DNA of 64,000 nt from positions 4,386,563 through 4,450,562 of the forward strand of contig LR990048.1 of assembly GCA_905147135.1 (NCBI GenBank), written 5' to 3'. Source of the DNA: Blastobasis lacticolella (taxonomy: Eukaryota > Arthropoda > Insecta > Lepidoptera > Blastobasidae). Within the stretch, counting starts at the first letter, position 1. Each line of letters opens with the position of its first letter. A program made the position numbers and the translations under genes. Under the pieces are notes generated by a model. That model saw only the letters and a list, made by a program, of their open reading frames with translations. It was not told the origin of the DNA and searched no databases. Positions 33,966 to 44,437 of the stretch are shown here, in pieces.

Positions 33966-36900
33966 AAAGATGATCTTGCAAATTGCTTTAATTATATAAA
34001 AAATCACGTCTCAAAACAAAAAAGCAGTACGTAATTGTTTATTATTTTGGTGACAAAGACAAAACAAAGCTGTCAAAACGCGCCTCCATTATACTTTAAA
34101 GTCTACCTTTTTTGCGCTCTTAATTTATGTAGACGCAAAAAGGTGTCGTTTGCATTACGTGAAACAAGTGACAAAAGCCGAAATGTCGGTAATAAGGCCT
34201 ATTAGTGGGGCGGCAAGGCGCGGTCGCGGGGTCGCGGGGGTCGCGGGGGACAGGGAAGCCCAATTTCAGGGCCCATTGCCCAACACACCCGACTATGGGG
34301 GCAAAAAACCGAAGACGCCACTTTGCCAAGGACTTTCGGGACACGGACGCAGCTGTTGTTTAATTAAATGAAAGGATATTGTGGTGGTTGAAAGTCTAGA
34401 CCTAAAGTTGTATCTGACTTTTTGTTTATTATGCGACAGTATAATGGCGGTTTTTCGGACGAGCTTTTGTCGCCAAGAAATCGATGTATCTTAAATATGT
34501 GTAAGCTCCCTACATCTGTCGAAAATGCATTCAAAATTGACGTATATTAAATGGCCAAATCATTTTCACATTTATAATTAAATTTTCATTTATAAGTATG
34601 GTTTATGTTGCGGCATATATTTATTTACACTACTTCATAGTGATAGTCTTTATGCCCCTATAAAAGCTTGATGCTACAAAGTAACCACATAATTGGAATC
34701 AATTCCACCGAAAGCCTGTAAATAAGTCCACCAGCGCCATAAATTGAGCGCACTCGATCTAGTCCAGCATCTGGCGGGTGTGTCAACTAGCATTAATATT
34801 TTATTGCTTCTAAAAATGGACGCCGCATCTTGCCCCGCGCGACGAATCGCCCGACGCGTGCCCCAAAACATACATTTGTCAAATTCGTCGCGCTTTTTAC
34901 TGTTTACTTTGCTTAGTTCGATTTGCCCGAGTTACCCCTTCCGGCGATCGGTCACAGGAGAATAGTGTGATTTCGCGCCAATATGTGGTTAGTTTAGTCG
35001 CTTATATTGGACCCGGGAGCGTCGACCCCTAACCGAGCCGTAGGTATTTCTTATTGGCTTCCTTATTTTATTTATCTAAGTACTTACAATATTATTGTAA
35101 ATTTTATTTGCGTTGAGGCAATATTAATAATGATATTTAATATGGAAGACCTATCGTCGCCGCCAATAAAGTCTCTTTGATTGACATTATTCGCATTTTG
35201 AAATACAACAAATAAGAATTATTAATCTTTGCGCAGTTTAACGACGCTGTGTTGACCCTGCAGACAGTTTGTGCCGCCATACTGTAGCCATTCAGTTGTA
35301 AATTGAGTAACAGAGCCCGTGTAACTATTTTTAATTTATTGCCTTACTAATTTCATAGTGAATCTATTGTTTTCCACACACATTGGAACGAATTGATTCG
35401 TACATTTTCATGAATAAATTATTTTTTTGTGTGGGACGCAAACAAAAAATGTCACCCACGTTTTTTTTGTCTATGAGAGCGAAAACAAACAAGTAATTTT
35501 ACGCACTGCATGACACGTACAGATTAATAAAGAAAAAATGTGTCCCCAATTTAAATGTAATTTAATGCTCAAATACGAAAAAAGCTATTGTTTGTTATGT
35601 TCCTCCGGGTAGAATGAATTTGCACATCAAAATGGATGAAATTTAGACATGGTCGTAAAGGCTTAATTTGCAACTTATACCACCGTTTATTTTAGACTTT
35701 ATGGGTAGTAACTTATGGACACCATTACCTGCAATGAAATCTGCAGGTATATTACACAGTGCACATTTGATTTCAACTCCACTTCAATACTAAATAACTG
35801 GCACATTTTGCATTCTGACCAGACCCGTGCAAACGGTTGCTTTAAGGCGTAATTTATAAAAACATTCAGTAGTTAATTTTTTTTCTCTTTGGTAGAAGGT
35901 ATGTCGAATGTAGAATTAGCCTTATTTACACTGTCTAACGCTGATTAGTTTTCTTTTAAAAATATCTAAGGTTATGCCTTATTTATTTTCGCGTGCGTCA
36001 TATATTGCAGAATTCAATGGAAAGTAAATAGTAACTCTATATACTAAGCTATGTGCATTACAAGTTTTATCAAATTAGCTTATTATAGCGTCAAATACTC
36101 TAACATCTGTGTGATACAAAACTTAGATTGACTCGTACTCATAAATTCCACTATTTTACTATTCTGTGTCTGACAGAGCATTTCACATCGCAATACAAGA
36201 CATCACAACCATCATCACCACAATACCGTTTCACTTCTCTACAAATATTTACACCCTTACATTAAAATCACATGCGGATTACCGTCCATCCCTTAATCCC
36301 GCCATCAAACTGATACCATTTAGCAGAAATCATGTCAGCTTATCACACCACGGGCCTATAATCCCGGCAAATCCGCGCCGTAACATATTGCTAACCCTGA
36401 GAACGCTCGGGGGTCTCCCAGACCCGCACCATAACTAACCCTATTAAAAAGTGGCAACCCCTGCCGTATTAATGTAGCATAAAATTAACCAGAGAGTCAC
36501 GCTTGGCGCGCGCAATGTTTTAACTACGGACCGAGGGGTCGAAGGGGCCCGTTAGAATTTTTGGACACTCCGCGTGTTTGTTTTGGAGTCAAGGTGCATG
36601 GAAAAGGTTAGGAATGGCCGAAATTGTGGTTGCGCCAGTCCCTAAGTTGGCTTGGTGTTGTTTGTATAACAAATATTACATAGACAGCATTTAAAGGGTA
36701 ATAAATGACGACAATAAAATATTTTATTGTTATTAAAATTCAGTTTCTAAAACATAACTCACTTTGCACGATACCCTATGATGAAGGTGTTCGCCCGCTG
36801 TCAATGTAACACAATCATAATAGTACATACTTAAATTATTAACTAGTCCCGGTCAAGTAGTGACAATGAGGAGTTTTCCAATAGGTATCTAAAGCATTCT

Positions 36901-37381
36901 TAACCACTCACTAGATGGCGGCCCGACAATTTTGGTAATTGATAATCGCTTGAAAAAGGTTCTTAACAAAGGGGATATAAACACTGGGTACGTTGTATTG
37001 GATAATATTGTGTTTATCAATAGCTTTCAACCACTTTAGAGGTTGTAATAAAATGGAACATAGTGCCTATTCATAAAAAATATGTCTTTGTACATTTCGT
37101 TCAACCTTTAAAAGTTATGTTTATATTAATAAACATTTTATTTTTAGGTTTAGTATTAGATGGCTGCATGATATCACTGCCAAAATCATACAGATTTAAA
37201 AAAAATTACTAGCATTGTAGGAGCGCCATCTATGGATGCTTTTTGAAACCAACTGATAATACCTACTGGAAAAGTCCTCATTGTTCTGAATACCCATTAA
37301 TATGTACTAGGTATTTTATTCTAGACAAACAATTTTCATAGGTTATATTAAAACTACGCATATTTGTGCATAAGGTAAAGA
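33966..37381. other. repeat-poor block of intron 1
   Basis: No transposon recognised over about 3.4 kb. GC-rich parts at 34190-34340 (GGTCGCGGGGTCGCGGGGG repeats) and 36480-36560. Candidate conserved non-coding sequence. Confidence 0.35.
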
Positions 37382-37393
37382 TCTTAAAGTCAA

Positions 37394-37556
37394 GCGCCTC
37401 GGCAAGTGTAGTGTGGGCCGCCCTGTTGCACAAAGGACCGACGACCTGAAAAATATGATGGACAGCTGTGGATGGATTCGGATTGCCCAAGAACGGTATA
37501 AATTCCGCTCTTTTTGGGAGGCCTACATCAGCAGTGGATGGCAATAGGCTGATCAC
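37394..37556 (+). mobile_element. 5'-truncated LINE 3' end with 12-bp TSD
   Basis: 163-bp insert bounded by a perfect 12-bp repeat TCTTAAAGTCAA (37382-37393 and 37557-37568). Contains AAGGACCGACGACCTGAAAA, GTGGATGGATTCGGATTGCC and GGGAGGCCTACATCAGCAGT, matching the last codons of RTE-like LINEs (GEAYIQQW-type). + strand orientation. Confidence 0.75.
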
Positions 37557-37819
37557 TCTTAAAGTCAAACTAACTTTCAGTAGGTACAATACTACTACTA
37601 CCATATTTTTTATATCTGTACTTGTGTTCTCTGGTGTGCAATAAAGGGTTTTGTATTGTATTGTAATACTTCAGTGTGCAGGTATTATGTAGGACGCAAG
37701 TCCTACAGTGAACTGCTCCTTGTTGTACGATGAAAAAATGAGAGGAATTGCAAGCCAGCATCTCATAAACGAATCATTGTTAAATTCATGAAGAGTTGTT
37801 GATTTAAATTAAGATTCAT

Positions 37820-37910
37820 GCCATACATACATACATATATAAAGCTCACGCCTGTGTCCCACAGGTGGGGTAGGCAGAGACTATGGACTGTCACTCTGCT
37901 CATACCGTAA
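37820..37910 (+). repeat. interspersed repeat with (CATA)n, copy 2
   Basis: CATACATACATACATATATA, AAGCTCACGCCTGTGTCCCA, CAGGTGGGGTAGGCAGAGAC, TATGGACTGTC: a repeat common in lepidopteran DNA, also partly at 2470. Confidence 0.6.
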
Positions 37911-38494
37911 GTCCAATTAATAAGTATATAAGCAACAACACCATAAAGTGTGCCAATTCGTACCTACACTGAAACAGACTGAAGCCAAACAACCTCCCGA
38001 ACTCCCCTCGCCCCCGCGCCCCTATCGGCGACGTTTATCTAAATTAAAAGCGTCGCACACAAACAACATCAAAGAGCTAATTATTTCATCTCCCGCCACT
38101 CCGGGAAGGGCCGCGATAATTATGTCGTAAATCTGTGACAAGTTGCGTCACAGTAGCGATAGCGGGCCCTTTATACCCACAACCGGCCGGAGGGTTATTT
38201 CGCCTGTATTGTTATTGATAAACAATTAATTTGTAATTTATTGTATCGCCGCCTTATAGATGTGTCTGTCGGAATTACTTTAGATATCGTAATGGTTAAC
38301 GATTGTCTGTCTGCCGATTGTAAAGTTGAGTTGTGTCCGGGCATGTTCGTGGCGCAAACGGCATTAACGATGTGTTGCGTCAACTATTTTGTTCGGCGGC
38401 TATCGTATCAAACGTCTTAGTTATGACTTATTTTCCTTTTTGTTTACATCGTGATAAAACATTTTTATCAATTTCTGTCGATCTGTAACACCAT

Positions 38495-38640
38495 TGGTCC
38501 TCGGTTCGCCTCTGCTTGGCATTGTCGGGTACTGACCAGCTCTGTCGGCGTGGGGTGGCGAACATGTTACTGTGTGTTACCTGTCTACTTTCTTTGTGTT
38601 ACCCCCTCCTCTTTGACGATTAAAATAGATATGTAATATT
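38495..38640 (+). repeat. unclassified repeat D, copy 2
   Basis: GGCATTGTCGGGTACTGACC, AGCTCTGTCGGCGTGGGG, TGTTACTGTGTGTTACCTGT and TTTGACGATTAAAATAG parallel copy 1. No family recognised. Confidence 0.5.
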
Positions 38641-39539
38641 CTACACAAAAAAGAATTTGATTTCATCTTCATCAGTTTCAGTTTAATTATACTGCTGGTT
38701 AAGAGCCTAATCCAAACCAGAAAGTATCTTATAATCTCCATCCTTGGCCCTCCCCACCCTCTCCACATTTCAATCGGAGATTACAATGATTAAAATTTAC
38801 TATTTGACAGCTTACGGAGATGAATGGCGGCTCTGTGTGGCAAATATCTTCTCAACATACTCACTTAACGCGACCCTCAAAGAGAAACCGATAAAAATCG
38901 CATCACGATCGAATCGAGTTCTTGCACCACTATTGCCTCGACGTCAGCAATGGCATCGTCAGCTCAGCAATAAAAACAATGACATATACATTATCTGCAG
39001 TGAGCAACATCAATTACAATTGTCACTGGGCCCCGTCTGACGCATGGGGCCCCGGAGACCCGCGCGGGCCGCGTTATTACCGCATCCACATGTTAGGTTA
39101 ACTCACATCCCACTTCATTATGGAGTTGCTTTAATAATTTATTAATTATTTTGTACTTGAATCTGGCGTATTTTGATGGCAACTGAGAAGGAATGTTTGG
39201 CGAAAACTTGGATGGCTGAGTTTGTTTTAGGTTCTTGGTAGTCTAACTTAGGTCTTATATCGTTTTGTATTTAGACTACCTATGTCAAAGTAAAATAACG
39301 TTATTATGATATGATATTAAATAACCGAATTTATGATATTAAAAATCTAAAGCTTAAACACAGTATAAAGCATGTCTCCCTGCTTAAGATAAGTACTCCG
39401 GCCCTTTAGTTTTCAAACTTTTAACTTCGTTTCACATGAATTTTGAACCTTATCAAATTACACGTCATGTCCAGTCCAGCTACTATTTATCAGTGCCCGG
39501 TTTCACGAAAACAAAACGTAATTGTAGCTCTATACAGTA
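38641..39539. other. non-coding, intron 1
   Basis: A 98-residue ORF at 38744-39040 lacks a recognisable domain. GC-rich CCCCGGAGACCCGCGCGGGC at about 39049-39068. No repeats recognised. Confidence 0.35.
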
Positions 39540-39665
39540 CATTCTAGATGAACCGACGACCAGGTAAAGTCGCAGGTGGTGGATGCGGAAGGCACTAGAC
39601 CGGCCTTAGTGGCGAACTCTGGGGGAGGCCTATGCCCAGCAGTGGGCGTCTTCGATGATAATGAT
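39540..39665 (+). repeat. RTE-like LINE 3' end fragment
   Basis: ACCGACGACCAGGTAAAGTC, GGATGCGGAAGGCACTAGAC, GGGGGAGGCCTATGCCCAGC and AGTGGGCGTCTTCGATGAT encode the familiar RKALDRP..LGEAYAQQWAS end, followed by a GATGATAATGAT tail. No clear TSD. Confidence 0.7.
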
Positions 39666-39824
39666 AGTACTTGCGAATATTAGGTCCACAATACCCAGTT
39701 TTCTATAGCGATCATTGATTTATTCTGTGACACGCTTTGAGAAGTTCTATCGCTGTCATACCTAGTTCAAAATCGCATTCTCACATAGAAAATATGAATA
39801 GACGTAACGACTCTTAGATCACAG

Positions 39825-39925
39825 GCCACCGGCGAACCCGAGCGCTGGTGGCCGTAGATGTTATGGAAGAGTTACCACTTACCATCAGGTGGGCTGTCTG
39901 CTCGATTGTCACTGATAGTGATGAG
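39825..39925 (+). repeat. jockey-like LINE 3' end fragment (weak)
   Basis: CCACTTACCATCAGGTGGGC followed by TGTCTGCTCGATTGTCACTG and an A-rich end resembles other LINE 3' ends in the window, but is diverged. Confidence 0.45.
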
Positions 39926-40487
39926 TCATATAAAAAAATAGAGAGTTACGAGTATGATAATAGAAAACGAGACGGTTTCAATTAGCCGGATTATTAATGC
40001 GGTTCATATACTTAGAACATATATAAATAAAACACTTTATTATGTGCTAACGAAGTGGTATTGTTCTGTTGTGTAATCTGCGGCAATATCTCTACCATTT
40101 ACATTATAAATTAGGCTATAAACTACATCATCATTAGGTTAATTAATTTAATCTTGGATTAGTCCGGAGCCTTAATTCGTGGATTAGTCTGAGTTAGCAT
40201 ATTAATACACAATGCATGATCAATAGAATCAGTAGTATATTTCTCAATTGATTCTTGTGTTTGTGTTAGACTAGTTCCGTTCTCGGCGTTACCCGCGGCC
40301 GAGTTTATTCGGTTATGAGGGTTCACGGGAACTGCCTCTTCTGTTATGGAAGCTATAAATTTAGAATATACCTGTATCGATCACAATGGATGTTTGTTCG
40401 TCTTTCACATAAAAACTACTTGTCTGAACAGATTATTATTTATTGCAGATGTCCCCATCAACATATGACACAAAAAATATACTAATA

Positions 40488-40712
40488 ATGTTGACCATGA
40501 TTCAAGATTTGGCTGATCAGGTAATTACAGTACAGCGACTGGCGTCTAAGCTCTGACGCTCGGAGCTCGGAGAGATTTTATCATAGTTACATATTCAGTA
40601 CAGTACATAACTCAGAAAAGAGTCCTTGCATGGTACATGGTGGTACTGGGGTTCAAACCCGGTACCTCGAGATACGAGTCAGACCCTTTAACCGTTAGGC
40701 CACTGGGTAGGC
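40488..40712 (-). repeat. degenerate, internally deleted SINE (family A)
   Basis: Retains TTGACCATGATTCAAGATTTGG, GGTAATTACAGT, ACATAACTCAGAAAAG and a B-box region (GGTTCAAACCC on +), but lacks much of the middle and the tail end. No TSD recognised. Confidence 0.65.
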
Positions 40713-41735
40713 CACAAGGCTAGGGTCCCAATAATTGTACCAATTCAAATCCCTTCGTTTTGTAGACACAAAATATCCTCAAATAGTACGCTATAAGGTA
40801 CCTACATGACACAATTGTTCCTACAACCGAACGATAGTAGTCTATCCGAATAAAATACATTTCGAATGATGCGCCAGCATGTTATCCAGTCCCGTTGTGG
40901 GGCCCGCCTCCCAAGGGGGCGATTCCGCACCACAACACGGACTTTGATCCAATGTTAGGGGGGCTCGTGATCTGGTTTACATGACAAGGGGATGTTTACT
41001 TTTCGAGCGATCATGATTTTGGTGGTTTACAAGTGTCTATTGTTATCAGTAAATGCAATTTAAGAGCATAAATATTCTCGAATTTAATACCTGGGTCAAA
41101 AACAACAAAATAAACGCTTTTATCACCTTTGTTGGTTATTTACAGACTCTTTTATCTCTACTAGTTATTCCGATTAATAATTTGTTTCTATCACCATGCA
41201 TCTGGATGAATTGGAAACAAGTTCATTTTATTATTTTTATTTTATTTCTCTTTTAGTCTTTATTAGGCCTCAACAAATTGTGTACAATAATAGCATACCT
41301 AACAACTATTATATTAAGGCCTAGTTTGCATCAGACGTGGGAGTTGTTGAATGTAAGTGACGACCCTTCGCGACCCCTTCAGACATGCCCTTTAACCAAT
41401 CTGAGAAGAATTCTTGTCTGCTCAAATTCCTATCGCGGTAGATAGAAATTCTTATAGAATTCTTGGCATAGAGCCAACATCTAGCTCGTTTTCCTTCTGG
41501 GAGGACAAAAAACCTGAATTGAATCCAGAGTGTTCAGGCGTTTCGTCCCGGTCTGGATTTGGCCCACAGTTAAAAATGTTAAATGAATTAAGTGCCAAAA
41601 TACATAAAATCGTAATTCTTTCACAAACAAAAATATTGTGCGGGCCCAATCGACAGATTGTATTGTATAGTATTGCATTTTTAACAGATGTCATGGACGA
41701 CAGTTACCGCTTTCTACAACCTTTGTGTGTCTGCA
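40713..41735. other. non-coding, intron 1
   Basis: No gene. Overlapping ORFs on both strands at 41414-41749 have no domain and appear by chance. Confidence 0.35.
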
Positions 41736-41838
41736 ATTTTTTTTTATAAAACTAAGTTGGCAAACAAGCTTACGGCCTGCCCGATGGTAAGCACCGCAGC
41801 CTATGGACGTTTGCAATACCAGGGGCATCACCCAAGCG
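41736..41838 (-). repeat. jockey-like LINE 3' end
   Basis: TTTTTTTTTATAAAAC, GGCAAACAAGCTTACGGCCT, GCCCGATGGTAAGCACCGCA and GGACGTTTGCAATACCAGGG, near-identical to 10361-10490. The poly(A) end is at the left, 5'-truncated at about 41838. Confidence 0.65.
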
Positions 41839-42409
41839 TCAGACAGACAATTTTTTTACATCCAAAAATAAGTATCTAAATACCTACTTCTACACCTCCT
41901 CCTTACCTTACTAAACTACTCTGAACACCCATCTAAACAACCCAAATTGGGCGACAAACTCCACATTCTTTTCAACACACAAACAATCAATCACGTTCCT
42001 CAAACGCGGGGGAAATCAAACAAAACGACTAGGAAATAGGTCATAACGCACATCAATTCTGGTCATAACCGCGTCACTTATTGCCGGGTAATGACGCGGT
42101 GATCGGGCACGTTAAATCGGTAATTACGGCAATTGGCAGCTTTCAATGGCGCGTGGACTAACGCACGGCAAATAAACGGTGAATTGTCACCGCCCATTGT
42201 CATTACCTTCCATTGGATGAGGTGTACCGTGTGTCTAATGTTTGTGCAGGAACGCACCTGCCGCGCGAGTTTTTAGGTGGGACAGTGTGGCAGTGTTTAA
42301 GGAGATATATCGCTGTGCAAAATTTTTTCTAGATAAAATTACTTACACTTTTGAAAATGATTATTACAAGTAAGTCCAAAAAAACATAATCTATCTCCAT
42401 AAGTCTATT

Positions 42410-42613
42410 GGATACTAATATTACAATGAGAAAGGATTTGTATTTTTATTTATAATGAATAAACTTAAAAAGTACTGAGCCGATTTTAAAAATAATTTTA
42501 CTAATATAATGCTATATTATTGCCGAGTAACGTAACATTTATCCCGGGAAAATAAGTTCCCGCGGGAAAGTTGATCGACCGATCCGAACTGAGTGCGGGT
42601 AAAAGCCACTGAG
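42410..42613 (+). mobile_element. short degenerate Helitron
   Basis: ATACTAATATTACAATGAGA then AAGTACTGAGCCGATTTTAA at the 5' side; CCGAACTGAGTGCGGGTAAA then AGCCAC at the 3' side, matching the AACGAAGTC.(C/T)GGGTAAAAGCTAG type terminus at 27170-27194. About 200 bp. Confidence 0.6.
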
Positions 42614-44293
42614 AATGGCTTGTTCATATATAAAATATCATTTTCCCAAAATAACTTTGTTACGAAACCCCTTTTTTACCTAACGAAAAACTATGCCTAG
42701 TCGGTATGCCCGAGTATCTTTCTGCTTTTATGTCTTAATTTCATTAAAAGTTATAGATATCTTGACCACACCAATTTATTGGACCTATTTGCTCAGAAAT
42801 GGCCGTCTGGGTAGCGCGGGCAATTTTTCAAAACTAACGACCCGAATCCATCGTCCCCAATCAATATTGTTTTCGTAAAATATTAAAATTTTATTACACC
42901 TCATTTCCACGGGCATACATAATAACGCCATTTCGTCGCACGATACACGCGGTTATGCCTGTATAATTTCGTAACACTGCGGTATACTGCGGTATACAGT
43001 ATACTGTATCCACAGTATGGTTATACAGTATCGATTTATCATGTTTCAATCTCGCAACGCCGGCTCGCGCCCGCGGCCATGCGATCCCAAAGTCAGATGC
43101 GTCGCTCGAAATATTACACGTCAAGGATTTGTATGAAAAATAGTCGGTTTCTATTCGGACTTTTTTACTCTCATAAATACGTGTTGCGGTACAACGGAAC
43201 GGGTTGGGGCACCTTGTTAATTTATTTGTTGGTGAATTGTTGGGTTATCCGCTTTTATGTTAGATAGAGTCTTTTAGGGACGCCATATTTGACTTTCAGC
43301 GGAGGGAAGTTTACGGTGAAACCAGTATCGAAGTTGCAAGCTTTGAATTAACATAATTTCGTCTATAAGGTCCCTACTATAATAAAGTTTTATTTATAAA
43401 TCAATTATTAATAGACATATTATTAATTTTTAATCTGTCTTATAGAATTACAATATTATAATTTCAAATAAGACACATTTAAAAAAATATTAAAAATGTA
43501 TTATAAATTACAATTTATTATATATCTATAGGTACAACTATACTAAATTGTTTCAATATTTTTTTAATGTTTTTGGAGACATTTCTCTTAATTTACGGCA
43601 TTATTTCAACGCCAATAAATCAAAACTTCAATAAAAAGGTGACCACCGCCATACGCGATCTGAAACTACAACCATAGGTAATGAAGAGCTAAAAGACAAT
43701 AATGAAAAAAACAATCCGCTTAATAACTTGGTTAACTCGAAACCGAGGTAGTAATGCGTTTTAGATTAAGTAATTTACTTGGTGGCCGGATAATGAACCC
43801 CTGTATTTAAGACGGGCGGCCGACGCATTAAGGTGTAGTAAAATTGCATGTGTACGACCAATAAACCGGGTAATGCCTGGAAATGATACGTATGTGTCTC
43901 TAAATGACACGTGTGCGGAGGGAAATGATATGTATATTGCTAATAATTTCGGAACGCCGGGTAATGAGTGCGTTTGGGCCGCAAGCCGGTAATTAGGGCG
44001 TTCTCCTCTTTTGTCCCTTATTTGGCGCCTTCCACTCCAAGGCAAGGTAAACTGAGGCCTTAAAACCTGCAAGGCAATACATGACAACCGGGCCATGCAG
44101 TCCAGCGCTAGGAAATGTTAACTAGATAAGTATTGACTACTAAATTGGTAGCTCGATGGACCAGCAACTATTACTCGTGACACGTGTCGGGATAATTACA
44201 AAACTGCACGTTGCCAACACGGTGCCAGTTCGCTTTATAACTTGAGTCAGTCGGAGCAAAGAAAAGAATGCTGCGCCCTTATGTAGAAAAAAT
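42614..44293. other. repeat-poor part of intron 1 with a small palindrome cluster
   Basis: GGTATACTGCGGTATACAGT at 42981-43000 begins a cluster of GTATAC/CAGTAT words, including a perfect 16-bp palindrome ATACAGTATACTGTAT (42994-43009). No gene recognised. Confidence 0.4.
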
Positions 44294-44312
44294 AAGCGTT
44301 GATATACCTACT

Positions 44313-44418
44313 ATAAAAAAATAATCAGCTTGTCGTTAGTGTCCCGGTTGTGCTCTCGAGAACGAGGGCCCGGGGTCTGCCTTGACCATGATCCACGATT
44401 TGGCGATTAGGTCATTGA
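44313..44418 (-). mobile_element. 5'-truncated SINE (family A) with 19-bp TSD
   Basis: Only the 3' third of the SINE is present (CCCGGTTGTGCTCTCGAGAA to GATCCACGATTTGGC on +). It is bounded by a perfect 19-bp duplication, AAGCGTTGATATACCTACT, at 44294-44312 and 44419-44437. The missing tRNA-like head shows reverse transcription stopped early. A/T-rich tail (ATAAAAAAATAATC) adjoins the left TSD. Confidence 0.85.
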
Positions 44419-44437
44419 AAGCGTTGATATACCTACT

